This document shows, piece by piece, positions 1 to 10,718 of a stretch of DNA of 64,000 nucleotides. How positions within the stretch are numbered: position 1 is the stretch's first letter; every line of letters starts with the position of its first letter. The stretch comes from Rhynchopus euleeides (taxonomy: Eukaryota > Euglenozoa > Diplonemea > Diplonemida > Diplonemidae). The stretch covers positions 1,922,001 through 1,986,000 of the forward strand of contig OY723288.1 in NCBI GenBank assembly GCA_963210315.1. The letters run 5' to 3'. Made by a program: the position numbers and the translations under genes. The notes beneath the pieces were generated by a model. That model saw only the letters and a list, made by a program, of their open reading frames with translations, did not search any database and was not told the origin of the DNA.

Positions 1-846
1 CGGTACGAAATTCCCGGCCTGTGCGCTCAACAAACAAAAAAAACATAGCCGTTCCTCTTTCAGACCGCTTCCTATATTATAGCGTTTTTTCTCCCCTCCA
101 GAGCATACAGCGAGGTATAGCGCCTGCGATTTCCCCCCACCCCCACCCCTCCTCCTCCGTTGCTGATATCTCCTCTCATCTCCTCCCCTTTACGTATATC
201 CCTCCCTCCCCCCCTCCCCACGGGGGGTACTGTCGTCGAAGTTTACACAGGAGCAACAGTGTATCTTCTTCCTCCCTCCCCCGCCTCCTCCTCCTCCTCC
301 TCCCCCCAAAACACATTACCGCGGCACAAAAAAATTGAGTGCGTCTCTCCCAACGGTATCGGGACGCCACCTGCATGTAGAGCGGTGGTTGGTGTTGCCT
401 CTGAACACCCTCTGAACCTTTCTGTAAAAAAAATCTGCCGCCATCTCGATAGTGCATGCCCTCCCCCCCTCCCCCCTCTCTCTCTCTCTCTCCTGGACCC
501 ACCTCGTTCTGTCCACCAGGGGGGGGAAAGGCCCCTGCCGCCACCACAGCAGTGACGTGCCGCCCCATCAAATTAAAATGTGGGCGGCAAGGAAGGGGGG
601 GGGGGGCGGGGGGGGGGTTGGAGCGGTAGCCCTTTGACCTGGCCAGGGAGGCGGGTGGGGGGGGGGGGGTTGCCCTCCGTTTGTCCCCACCTCACCCCAC
701 CTCTCCTCGCCCCTCAGAATAGAATTTCTCCTCGGGTCCTCCTATAGCTCAAAAATGTCCCACTCAGGTGGGCCGCCTGATCCTTTTTGAATTTTTCTTT
801 CAAAGGCGGGTTGCGGAGGGGGGGGGGGGGTTACCCCTTCGACACT
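1..846. other. No gene seen; C/T- and G-rich spacer
   Basis: This stretch is dominated by C/T tracts (about 130-310 and 460-500) and long G runs (about 594-670 and 818-831). Open frames exist on both strands, but they are low-complexity Pro/Ser or Gly/Arg translations with no recognisable domain. I see no RNA gene. It ends where the inverted-repeat element at 847 begins. Confidence 0.6.
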
Positions 847-867
847 CACGACGCGCTGTCGGGGTCT

Positions 868-1105
868 TCGACTGTCGATTCGACAGTCGAATCGACAGCA
901 AAATCGACTGTCGACTGTCGACAGGTCGACTGCCGATTCGACTGTCGACCCGTCGACAGTCGACAGTCGATTTTGCTGTCGATCGACAGTCGATTCGACC
1001 TGTCGACTGTCAACAGTCGACAGCTGTCGACAGCTTACTGTCGACAGGTCGACAGTCGATTTCGACAGCTATACCTGTCGACAGCTTCGACAGGTCGGAT
1101 ACTGG
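868..1105. repeat. Left subterminal array of TCGACAGTCGA palindromic words
   Basis: Over about 240 bp nearly every base belongs to overlapping words built from GTCGA, TCGAC and TCGACAG, in both orientations, so the whole stretch can fold on itself in many registers. The partner array lies at 3755-4137, next to the other end of the same element. Open frames across it are artefacts of the repeat. Confidence 0.85.
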
Positions 1106-1194
1106 TTCACTGACCGGTAGACAGCCTGAGTGACCTGACCCGGTCACTCAGACACTGAGTCATCTCAGACCCGTGGGTTTCTTTACCAGTTTCA

Positions 1195-1475
1195 GATTCA
1201 GATCTGCTGATCCAGAACCGCACCCTCTCCTTCCACACCAATTGTATCAGCTGCTCATGGGTCCGAGTGACGACGATAGCAATGACGATGGCTCCATAGC
1301 AAAGATGGCTACCACTGTCAAAGCTCATCTGGAACAGAAACTGTCCCAGATGGAAGTCTCCTGTATAAATACAGGGTTCGGGTTTCCCACGAGTGTAACG
1401 CAGATACGTGCAGGTGTGTCAAGAGAGTGTGCAGCTCACAGCAGTTCCTCATCCTTGGTTCTGAACCCCACAGTT
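1195..1475 (+). repeat. Direct repeat copy 1 inside the 847-4155 element
   Basis: This copy shares long blocks with 2212-2482, for example CCAGAACCGCACCC, GCTGCTCATGGG, CCATAGCAAAGATGGCTACC and GTTTGCAGCTCACAGCAG-like segments in the same order, with scattered substitutions and small indels. I recognise no protein or RNA function in it. Confidence 0.75.
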
Positions 1476-2211
1476 CTTCGAATCACAGGGACAAGATCCA
1501 AACGATCAGGCTTTCCCGGACGCGCGGGGTTCAACTGGTGAAGACCGTTGTTGAGAGACCGTAGCGGAGGTCGACGTAGGCTTATCGCATGCTACGGCAG
1601 GGATGAGGACTCAGCCGCCACCCCGGTGGTTTGCAGGTTGAACAGGTTGTGTGGTTCCACTGTTCAACGTAGGTCGGCCTGTCTGATAAGACTCAGCCAC
1701 CCTGCGGGTCAATTTATTCCAAAAGAAGACGCCTTTGTGACCAAAAGGCAAAATTTCCTCCCGTCAGGCTCCCGTACCACAGAGGCCCGTTGCGGGTTGC
1801 CTCTGTGTATGTATACGTTTTGCGATGACAGGGTGTGGAACCTGGCGTAGACCGAGCTACAACCAGGCGCCGTGGGTCAATTTTTTTAGAAAAGGCCTTG
1901 ACCAAAGGCATCCCCCTAACACTTAATTGCTCTGCTTCAACCTGAACCGACCCTCTAGGCAGCGTGAGGTGGCTACGTCGAGCCACTTCGTGGACAGCTG
2001 CAGTTCCCTTCCCTTGTGTTCCTCTGTCAGGGGAACAACACAATAGCAGCACTTACGTATTGTTTCATTTCAGTCAGCCAAGGAAAGTCGAGGAGTTCGA
2101 GCCGTTGAACAGTAACCAGAGGATGACAAGCAGGTTGAATATGAAGCAGTGATCTCCTGTGTACCCTTGGACCCACATTGAACTCGAACTGAAGCCCTCA
2201 GTCGTCCTTGA

Positions 2212-2482
2212 CCAGATTCAGACCCGCTTTTCCAGAACCGCACCCCCTCCCTCCACTCCAAGTGTATCCGCTGCTCATGGGCCCACGTGACCACAAAGAC
2301 TTAATCGTGACTCCATAGCAAAGATGGCTACCACGCTCAAGACCATCTGTGAACAGACGGCGGTCTCCTGTTTCCAGGGGTATGGAATTACCACGAGTGT
2401 AATGCAGATACGGTAGGTGTGTCAAGAAGGTTTGCAGCTCACAGCAGGTCGTCATCTTCGTTCTGAACCTTGGTTCTGAAGT
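2212..2482 (+). repeat. Direct repeat copy 2 inside the 847-4155 element
   Basis: This is the diverged partner of 1195-1475, in the same orientation and about 1.0 kb downstream. It suggests an old internal tandem duplication of the element body. Confidence 0.75.
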
Positions 2483-2930
2483 CGACAGCTCCTCAAGTCG
2501 GAGGCACACAAAGGATGGGTTCCGCAACTGTCCAACTATCTACAGACTCACAGCCCAGAAGGTGCAGTCCAGGTTCCACAGAGCAAATTAAATGTTAGCA
2601 TTTCTGCACAACTACCGTATCGCAAATCGCAGCGGCGGTAGAAGTGACTGACTCTAAAACGGCGAGGTATCAGTCTTGACGCTGGAAAATTCCGTTCGGA
2701 AATACCAAACACATCCACAGAAAGTGGAAGGAATGGGCGCCAAGATGATGCGAACGATTTTTGGGGGGAGGAGGGGGGGGACTGCCCTGTATCGTGATAC
2801 CCGTGAGGGCAAAAAAATACAGGGCAGGGAGGCACAGGCGCAGACACAACAGGGGCAACACATAGGCAGGCAACACTGGATGCAGGGCCAGAAGAAAAAT
2901 ATTCTCTCGGCTGGGGAGGGGGGGGGGGCT

Positions 2931-3693
2931 AGGCTGCACTATACGTATAATACGCTACCTGGGACCCCCCGTGTATAAGTCCCCCCCCCTTACCCCCGTG
3001 TTTAAGTCCCCCCCTGGGGGTCTGGCAGGGGGGGGGACTTAAACACAGGGGGACCTAAACACGGGGGTGAGCTGGTCTGGAGGGTCATCAGGTGGCCCCT
3101 AGGCCCTCCAGGTGCTGTCAGAGTCGAAAAGTGGGGTGCCAAAAGTCTATCCGGACCGGAATTACCCCCCTACGACAGCAGAGGAAGAGGTCTTCTTGGT
3201 CTCCACTGTGCCACCCCCGTGTTTAAGCCCCCCCTGTGTTTAGGTCCCCCCCGGCCGAAAATCGCCTCCAGGGGGGGGACTTAAACACGGGGGGTCCCAG
3301 GTATACGTATAATACGTATAATACGTATTATACGCTCCGGATTTTCACCCCATTTTTGCATACACCGTACAGAGTGGCTGTCCGTGGCTGGACTTCGAGT
3401 GTGACCTTGATATCCTTGTTGAGTGTGACTCTCACTGCATCCCCCAGTCAGCTGAAGTGCATGTGGGTGTGTAACGATATCAGGTGAGGAGCGCAACCGC
3501 ACCGACAAGGCGTGGAACGCTGTCGAAGTGCTGACGAACGACGCCACGAACCCAAAGTCCGGTGTGAGTCGCATCGTGGATGCTTGTGCAGTATTGCCTG
3601 AACGTATAATACGTATTTTAACGTATAATACGATCAACGTATAATACGTATAATACGTTATACGCTGGGGGGGTGGAACGTATAGCACAGCCT
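2931..3693. mobile_element. Nested inverted-repeat element with CGTATAATACG words
   Basis: The left end AGGCTGCACTATACGT (2931-2946) matches the right end read in reverse, AGGCTGTGCTATACGT (3693 back to 3678), at 14 of 16 positions. CGTATAATACG and related palindromic words cluster next to both ends (2943-2955, 3303-3335, 3602-3663). It sits inside the 847-4155 element and itself contains the 2958-3301 insertion. No coding capacity and no clear target duplication were seen. Confidence 0.65.
2958..3301. mobile_element. 344-bp MITE-like element with TA target duplication, innermost of three nested elements
   Basis: The left end begins CCTGGGACCCCCCGTGT. The right end is its inverted copy, ending at 3301. 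Each side is flanked by TA (2956-2957 and 3302-3303). Just inside the ends are GTGTTTAAGTCCCCC-type words in both orientations. Removing the element with one TA rejoins the ACGTATAATACG word array of the host element, which supports the boundaries. Confidence 0.75.
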
Positions 3694-3754
3694 GGGGGGG
3701 GGGGGGAGGAGGGTCTCTCTCCTTTGTATTCGACACCGGCCTTCTCTCAGAAGG

Positions 3755-4137
3755 GTCGATTTCGACAGGTATTTCTGTCGAAATCGACTGTCGATTTCGA
3801 CTGTCGATTTTCGACAGTCGAAAATCGACAGTCGAAATCGACAGAAATACCTGTCGAAATCGACAGTCGAAACCGACAGTCGATTTCGACAGTCGAAATC
3901 GACAGGAATACCTGTCGAAACCGACTGTCGAAATCGACTGTCGATTTCGACAGGTATACCTGCGAATTCGACAGTCGATTTCGACAGTCGAAAATCGACC
4001 TGTCGAAACCTCTGTCGAAAGACCTGTCTTCGACAGGTCGTTCGACAGGTATTTCGACAGGTAACCTGTCGATTTTCGACTGTCGAACGACCGGTCGAAA
4101 CGCATGTCGTCTGTCGATTTCGACTGGTCGACATTGT
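3755..4137. repeat. Right subterminal array of TCGACAGTCGA palindromic words
   Basis: This is the second array of GTCGA/TCGAC words, with GATTTCGACAGTCGAAATC-like longer palindromes. It abuts the right terminal repeat of the 847-4155 element. Its words differ slightly from the left array (more AAATCGAC), so the two were probably expanded independently. Confidence 0.85.
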
Positions 4138-4155
4138 TCCTGACAGCGCGTCGTG

Positions 4156-7063
4156 CTCCTCTCGGGAGATCACCCTCAGAATGGAAACGGCCCAACCCGT
4201 TGAAACCTGCTCGTTAAATGTGAGGTTTTGGCCCTTTCCCTCTCGGCCCTTACCCCTGTAGACGAGTTGGAGAGACGAGTCATGGTATTTTTGACATTTG
4301 GTTGACCCGCCGGAATCTCGGTGGAAGCGTCCGAAACAACTCTCTCACTCAGGCAAGAGTTCAACGAGGATGCCCCGTTGGGAGTTGTAATATTTTTGAC
4401 AGTTCATTGGCTGGTTGGAATCCCTGTCGCCCAGTCGGAGCCTCGACTCCCGCCGCGGCATGTCCTTCAGCCAAGTTGCCAGGCTCTATCCCTGGCAACA
4501 GAACGATGGTGGGGCGGGTGGGGGGGAAGTCCTTTCCATCAGGATCCTGTCGCTCTGAAGGGCAGTGAAGGGGCGATCCTTGCCGTCCACAGAAAGGAAC
4601 TTCCCCACCCAATTATTCAACTGGCGCCACACTGGCACCATCTCCTAAGAGAGTGCAGCCCTCCTCGCACACTACCCCTCCACCACACTAAGTTCCAAAA
4701 AATTATCACGGTTTTGTTCCAGTTCTTCTTTTTCCGTTCCAGAAATAGTCTGCCCCCTCCCCCCCCCATCTCCCCATACCCCTCTGCTCATCACACCTAC
4801 GAATATACAGTATTCCCCCCTCCCACCACCGATATCTGCACCACTCTCTCTCGATCTCGTATGGGCACACCGCTCAGAGGTTTCCTCGTTTTCGAAATGT
4901 GTAGTCTCAAAAGCTCTCAACTTGCTTGTCAGCGTGCCGCTTCCCTGAAGCTCCAGCCAACGCAAGTGTGTGCCAGAGCAGCAGCACGGCACGTGAGAGG
5001 GGACCTGCTCTCCAATCCCTACGCCCCCCAGGGGACTTCCCCCCCCGAGAAGTGTTTGCCTTGTACAACATATCTGGTGTAGTGACTACAAGAAGGACTA
5101 ACATTGCAAGAAGGTACTGGGAGATTTACTTTTTCATTCACTCTCGACGATCAACCCCCCCCCCCCCCGAGAAGTGTTTGCGGTTTTATGTTGGTGGGAT
5201 TTTGCCTTACTCCAAGAAGAATCCAAAGCAATATCCTTGGCACCCCCCCCCCAACTCTCCGATATGATTGATTCCCTTGCGACCCGGGTTTAGCGCCAAC
5301 ATCGTAGTGGTCTCACCAACCCTGTTACCGGCAACCCCGGGGGAGACATGCCAGATGGATCGATATATTCATATTTTTCTTGTGTAGCCTCTAAGGCCCT
5401 CATGCAATGAAGTGAGGGAATGGAACACAAGGTGAAGCAGGCCCGATTGTTGCCAAGGAGGCGCACGGAAATGCTGGGGTTGCAGAGCCGCACCTCTCAC
5501 CTCTCCTGTTCACCACAGCAACAGCAATCCCCCGCCCCCTATTTCTATACCGTTTCTTCGTGGCATGTGTCTGTTGCGTTATTATTTGTTGCACTCCTCT
5601 CTCTCTCTCTCTTTCTGCTGCCCCGCTCACGCATTTCATTTTTTTTTTGCAACGGCCCGCCCGCATGGTAGGGTCGGTTATTTCCCAGCCCAATAAAGAC
5701 CCTCCTTCACCGCACAGAACATTGTTCAACAATTGTTCTGTGATGACAGAACACCCCAGGACGAGGTACCTCCTCCCATGCCTTGTGTGGTGTTTGTAAG
5801 GATTCTTGTCGCCTGGACTGAACCAATGCGGGTCTTTTTCGTCTAAACTCTGGTTGCGTACCCTTTGCGTGCTTCTGTGCGTCTGTGCGACGGTGGTTGC
5901 ATCTGAACCCGCTCGGTGCATCCTCCACCACGCTAACACATTATGACAGTATGGGTATAGGGGTGGGGGCGAGATGTGGGGGTGTGAGAGCCCTGGGAAA
6001 GTAAAAGGTGCGTCAAAATCTGTCAAAAATCTGGCCAGAAGAACCCCGCGGCAGCGGCACTCTCCCTCTCGCCGGGCACACTGACACGGGTTTCATCATC
6101 CCCCCCCCCCCATTCATCGAAGGGAACGGAATGAGATGTTGGGGAGCCTGAGACGATATTTTTGGGGAATTCTAACGACCGACGGACACCCACTGGTTCT
6201 CCTCTCTCCTCACCGATTTGCAGACAGAGTTTTCCATCTCATGCTGTGGTCCGTGGATAACCGCAGAGTGTCGCCTCCCCATCGGCATGGCTTGTGTGAG
6301 GGGGGTGTGGGGGTGGGGTGGTGTGCAGTACAGTGGAGATTGCATCTCCACTGCTGAAAACTATCTCATGTTGTGCGATCGGGACCATAAGCACCCCCTC
6401 CCCCCCTCCCCCAACTGACCCAGCACCAATTCCCTCTCGCACCACCGTGTGTGAGGAAGCTGGTTGCTGTATGGAGCAGGCATCATTTGAAATTGCTGGG
6501 TGACGCTGCAGTCCCGTGTTTTAACACAGAGCGAATCCCCCCCTCGTTGCCTTTCTTTGCTTCCGTGCACCATTTTTTGTCGTGAGATTATTGGGAGCCA
6601 TCGGCAGAGTCTGAGTTTTATGTTCTGTGGTATGTTGTGTGTTGGCCCTGCCCCTCCAGTCCCCTTTTCGAGCGTTCGCTGCTCTCTTCAGCTCTACTTT
6701 TGTTTCACGCCAGAGGGTATTAGTTCTGGCAGTGTTCAGGAGATGATGATCCCCCTGTGTTCGTGCGATCAACGAATGATCATAATCATCTGTCGTTGCC
6801 TCATCATAACTACGTGCCTCCCCCGACTCGATGAGGTTGGAGTGAGCAGCCACCCTCGACGTGCGTGCTGTCGAGGGTGCGGCCCCACTTGCACTCTCTT
6901 CCAAAAATTGAAAAATCTCGACACCAATGAGCCGTGCCTCTACTATGTGAGCACAACGCCTTCTGGCAGCATTGTGTGCGCCGCAGCCTGCCGGTCGTCT
7001 CGTACGTCAGGCTGGTGGTCGTCGCAACCAAAACATATCACACCCACAAAAAAAATTCAGTCC
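4156..7063. other. No gene supported; contains one dispersed repeat
   Basis: Frames of up to about 250 codons are open on both strands, but none shows a recognisable domain, plausible exon structure or gene-like composition. C/G homopolymers are common. A sequence of about 110 bp at 5057-5169 recurs at 11945-12056. I find no RNA gene here. Confidence 0.5.
5057..5169 (+). repeat. Dispersed repeat of about 110 bp, copy 1
   Basis: It begins near TGCCTTGTACAACATATC and runs through CTCTCGACGATCAACC into a C tract. A copy differing at only a few positions lies at 11945-12056, also ending in a C tract. The shared C-tract boundary is reminiscent of transposon ends elsewhere in this window, but I see no terminal inverted repeat. 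Confidence 0.75.
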
Positions 7064-7071
7064 GCCGGGGA

Positions 7072-8279
7072 CAGGGCTGTTCCTAACTGGGGGGCTTGTT
7101 CCCCACTTTCAGGATTCTGAACTTTTTTTCTAAGAATTTTTGTAAGGGGAAAAAAAGTTTTTTTCTAAGAATTTTGTTAGGGGAATTTTTTTCTAAGGTT
7201 GTTTCGCAGAGGAAAAAACTTTTTCTAAGTTTTCCCCAGTCGACAGGGCGCGCACAAGGATGGAAGGGAAGTCTGTCCCACGTACCGTTCGCCTTGCTGG
7301 CCAACTGGAGAGCCAGACGTTCACTACCGTGGCCTCCGGCGGCTGGGGGGCTCCGCCCCCTAGACCCCCCTGTGGCGTACGTCTCGTACTCAAGTCCTTC
7401 GAATCCCATCAAGTCGGGGTCCAACCACTCCAGTCGCCTCTGAGGACGCAGCCAACTCGCACAGAATCTGTACGCCCACACGAACAGATGTTCGCTACCG
7501 TGGCCTCCGGCGGCTGGGGGGCACCGCCCCCCAGACCCCCAATGTAGCGTGTGCCCGTCCATCTATCTCACTTCCCCGGGTACAGTGCAGCGTAGGAGGT
7601 CAGCGCCGCATCCATGAAGCGCTTCTTCGAAGCCTGACTGACATCGGACAGGAGGTCGGGCTTCCCCACCTGGGAGGTACACTTGCCGCGTTCGCGACAT
7701 GCGTGACACGCGACACGCTCCCTGAAACGTGAGTGTGCCTTGCTAACACGGGCATTTCAACGGTCTGCCGGCGACCGTTCCCCAAACCAGTAAACCAGCA
7801 GTTTTGGAAAATCGGAGAGATCACCCTACTGCGCTGAATATGGTGCGCACCATTGCAAAAATCCCCGGGAGCTTTTGGGCTTTCAGACCTGAAGGGGCCA
7901 GCAGGTGGGTGGCGTCGGGGAGTGGCAGCTTTGTAACTGTCCTCCAGCTGCTGGCATGTCCAGCCCTGCGAGAGTGCCAAGGTGTATTGAGTCCCTGCGG
8001 AGCACAACCCCCGATGAGAACGAGCGCCAGGTGATCCTCATTCATTTTCAGCTGTAACGCGCATGAGGGGCACTCTCTGCCGCAAGCATCTCTGGGCATC
8101 ACTCGAGAGCTGTCACATGATGACGCGGAGAGAAATCAGAGAAAAAGTCCCGCCTGACGGGCACGCGCCTGGAAACTGTGGGGGGGCGAGCAAAAAATCC
8201 CTTGTAAAAATTCTTAGAAAAAACCTGGTTCCCCGACCCAAAAAACCTGGAAAAAGGGCTCGTTCCCCGCCCAGGCCTG
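7072..8279. mobile_element. Non-autonomous hAT-like element, copy A (8-bp target duplication)
   Basis: The element starts CAGGGCTG and ends CAGGCCTG, imperfect terminal repeats with the CAGG start common in hAT elements. It is flanked by a perfect 8-bp direct repeat GCCGGGGA (7064-7071 and 8280-8287), the duplication length expected of hAT transposition. Inside the ends is a longer inverted repeat around CTAAGAATTTTT (about 7125-7150, inverted at about 8200-8222). It contains two copies of the GC hairpin repeat CTCCGGCGGCTGGGG. No transposase frame is present. Copy B is at 18117-19294. Confidence 0.85.
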
Positions 8280-8936
8280 GCCGGGGATGAAGTCGTAATT
8301 ACCGGATTTGACGTCGTAAATTTGACGCATCGTGTTGCATCGAAGAATCCCGAGAATTTCTGATGACGGGGGGCGGGCACCGCCCCCCCCCCCCCCCCCC
8401 AAGACTCAGAAGTATAGTCACAAGGCGATCTCTCGGAAAAGATGCGTTCCCTTGTGTCTGTTGTCTTACCGTCCTATATCAGCTTGCGCGCAACACCACA
8501 CCCAGCTCCCGCTGCGGGTAGGTCTTGCAATATTTTGCACCAAAGAAGGGCTTGCCACAACAACCCGGCCTTTGTTGCTAAAGAACCTGTCTCAGGCCAC
8601 GGTCGAAAAGACTGTTGACAGCACGGTGGACTCCAGCGGCCCTAGCGGGAGTCTGGGAGCGGGAGTCTGAGCGGGTGTCAAAGACTCCCGCTAGCGGGAG
8701 TCTATACTCCCGCTAGGGGGAGTCTGACTCCCCCTAGCGGGAGTCTTTTCACCTATTTTCATCCATTTTTCCCATGATATAGTTACAGTCTACTGGCGTG
8801 GGGGGTAAAATCATGGTGGAAGAGGGATGGGGAGGGGCTTGTTTTGCTTCTGTCAGTTTCCCCGGACTCTGGACTACCTACCTATCCTCCTGGTAGCGGC
8901 TGCACCTGCGGAGGTGAGCGGTTAGAATTTGAGGTG

Positions 8937-10072
8937 TCAAAGTGCGGCCATCGCCTGTCGTAGTTGTGTTACACCTTGGGCAAGACAAGCCATCCTGCAG
9001 GCCTCATCTTCTTCGTCAGAACTGTCATCCCCCTCCTGCTGTGCGCGTTGGTCAAGCGTGCTCAAAGTCGCCTCGGATGACACGAATGGTGTGAAAGTCG
9101 CCCCCAGCGGGATTGGCATTTTGCACAAGCAGAGCGATAATTTGCGGTGTCCTTCGGGGAACCGGGACAGGAAGTAGGGCGCGCTGATGGGTTCAACGAA
9201 GTCCTGTGTGTTGCAGTGCACAAACCCCTTCTGCAGCTGTGTCAACTGTGTGCAAAGAACATACACAGCCAATCTATGAGCGTGTCGGGTGTGCAGACAC
9301 GGACACAGAATGACTTCTCTATACCCGAGGATCCCGTCCTGCGACAGGTGCGCAACCTTCCAAGGCATGCCCGATGCGCGCCGCTTCTCTTCTGCCATCG
9401 CAAGATCTCTCTCGTAAGTTGCGGAGCTGGCGATTGTAACGGCATCTTTCTTGCGATGTCCGTTCTCTGCTTCTTCAAATTCGTCGTTGTTCTGCAGAGG
9501 CACTGCATCTTCTGGAGCCCACCAATGATGGAGACTGTGTACGTAGGCATTGCGCGTTGATCCCTTTTCGGCATGCTCCATCAACCAGTGAAATATATGC
9601 CCTGAGATCCGAGCACGCAAGAAGGGAATCCGGGCTGACTCATCCTTGCATCCCCAGAAGTGCCAGGGGATGTCTGCATACCGGAAATGCATGAGGTCTG
9701 CAAGGGAGACAAAGAGGTAGCGGAACAAGCCCTTGTAGGTGTGTCCTGTGACAGGCAAGCACGACCTTCCGGAACTGAGCACCTGTCCCATTCTGCGACA
9801 CATTCAGTGCAAGGTTTGTACAGGTCTTGTCGAATATTTTTTGTTGTCTCATCCAGTACCCTGATCAGCCGCATGGCGAGCCCCTTGCAGTCATGGAGTG
9901 CTGGGGTGACGTAGCGGGCATTGGGAAGCACACCTGCCAAGAGGGAGGGGTAGCCAGCCTCTTTTATCTCAGAGAGAGTCAGGTGCGGGTATCGATGCAC
10001 CTGTTGATACCAGCGTTCTTCTGGGATGTCGCACAGTGAGCATCGGTGCCCTCGCCCCCCGCATCGCCTCAT
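8937..10072 (-). pseudogene. Uncharacterised Cys-rich element-encoded ORF, frameshifted
   Basis: Two overlapping minus-strand frames read as one protein. The upstream part (from 10072) begins with a Cys/His cluster (CGGRGHRCSLC) and contains LHDCKG and a KPCTECVAEWDRC segment. Near 9770 the sense continues in a second frame, with PVTGHTYKGLFRYLF, then HSLHHWW, then a stretch rich in Cys and aromatic residues, then an acidic patch (DDSSDEEDE) before the stop at 8937. The whole would be about 370 residues. I do not recognise the family. Position inside palindromic ends suggests an element-encoded replication or transposition protein, but no DDE, RNase H or Y-recombinase motif was identified. 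The frameshift may be real decay or a sequencing error. Confidence 0.5.
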
Positions 10073-10091
10073 TGTTGCCCACTGCTGATCT

Positions 10092-10188
10092 ATACTCCCG
10101 CTAGCGGGAGTTGGACTCCCCCTAGTTGAGACTCCCGAAAAGGGTTAAACCCGGTAGTGGTACCCTACCCCCGCTGGAGTCCACCGTG
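10092..10188 (+). repeat. Internal copy of the right terminus of the 8622-10969 element
   Basis: It runs from TATACTCCCGCTAGCGGG to CCGCTGGAGTCCACCGTG and matches 10869-10969 in the same orientation, with a small insertion (GTTAAACCCGGTAGTGGTACC region). It marks the possible end of an inner element 8622-10188. Confidence 0.8.
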
Positions 10189-10337
10189 CAAGGCCGGATC
10201 AGCCCACGGGTGGGTTTGAGGAAGAAATCTGGGGGGGCAAATTTTGCTGCGACTTCCGGTTTCACCCGGCCGAACTCCAGCATCTATCCAGACCCACGGT
10301 GCCAAGCCGTTCGCCCGTGTCGCGATCATTCGCGGCT

Positions 10338-10718
10338 TCAGGCTGCCCCCGACGACACGTTTGTATCCTGCACCTTGCCATACTTCGCCTCCACCTTGTA
10401 TATGACGGAGAGCGCCCTCCTTCCGCATCGTTGCGACTTCCCTGACAGCGAACTTATCCATGTCAGGGAAGACATGGCGATGATTGCGTTGGCCACCTGG
10501 GTGCTGTGCTTGTGGAGCTCCTTGCTCAACACCGTTGCTAGGAGCCTTCTAATGGATCCCAGTGTCAGCACACTGCCCCCTTTTTTAACAGGGAAGGCCG
10601 TGCAAAAATTATGCACAATGTTCGTCGCCTCCGCAGCCTCGGGACTCTCTGCGCTCTTCTTCTTCTTAATCGACTTTGCCGCCGGCTTCGCTGCCGGCTT
10701 CGTTGTCGTCTTCCCCAT
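10338..10718 (-). CDS. Possible histone H2B-like protein encoded inside a palindrome-ended element
   Basis: This 126-residue frame begins MGKTTTKPAAKPAAKSIKKK, a Lys/Ala/Pro-rich basic tail like those of H2B and linker histones. Residues about 50-80 (VLTLGSIRRLLATVLSKELHK, shown here in part) resemble the H2B segment between loop 2 and the C-terminal helix, with Ile-Arg, Leu-Leu, Glu-Leu, Lys-His placed as in canonical H2B. The N-terminal histone-fold helices are not obvious, so the match is partial. The ORF lies between the two right-terminal blocks of the element, on the same strand as the Cys-rich ORF. Alternatives are an unrelated basic DNA-binding protein or a chance frame. The histone reading is inference from remembered family features. 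Confidence 0.35.
   Translation of the reverse strand: MGKTTTKPAAKPAAKSIKKKKSAESPEAAEATNIVHNFCTAFPVKKGGSVLTLGSIRRLLATVLSKELHKHSTQVANAIIAMSSLTWISSLSGKSQRCGRRALSVIYKVEAKYGKVQDTNVSSGAA

Larger units (their letters stand above)
847..4155. mobile_element. DNA transposon-like element with GTCGAC-type palindrome arrays at both ends
   Basis: The left end CACGACGCGCTGTC (847-860) is matched exactly in inverted orientation by GACAGCGCGTCGTG (4142-4155). Immediately inside each end lies a dense array of TCGACAGTCGA-like palindromic words (about 868-1105 and 3755-4137). The interior carries a direct repeat of about 280 bp (1195-1475 and 2212-2482) and two further nested inverted-repeat elements. No transposase frame was recognised, so it looks non-autonomous. 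I could not identify a convincing target-site duplication. The terminal repeats are clear; assignment to a superfamily is not possible from what I see. Confidence 0.7.

Noticed and set aside
868-1105. CRISPR array suggested by the dense repeats at 868-1105 and 3755-4137
   Set aside because: There is no constant-length spacer or conserved repeat unit, and the words overlap in both orientations. The host is eukaryotic.
768-1133. ORFs rich in STVDCRQ repeats at both GTCGAC arrays
   Set aside because: They are translations of a palindromic DNA repeat. Open frames occur on both strands and in several phases.
5400-6026. Minus-strand ORF of 208 codons
   Set aside because: No recognisable domain, no exon signals and no support from neighbouring genes.
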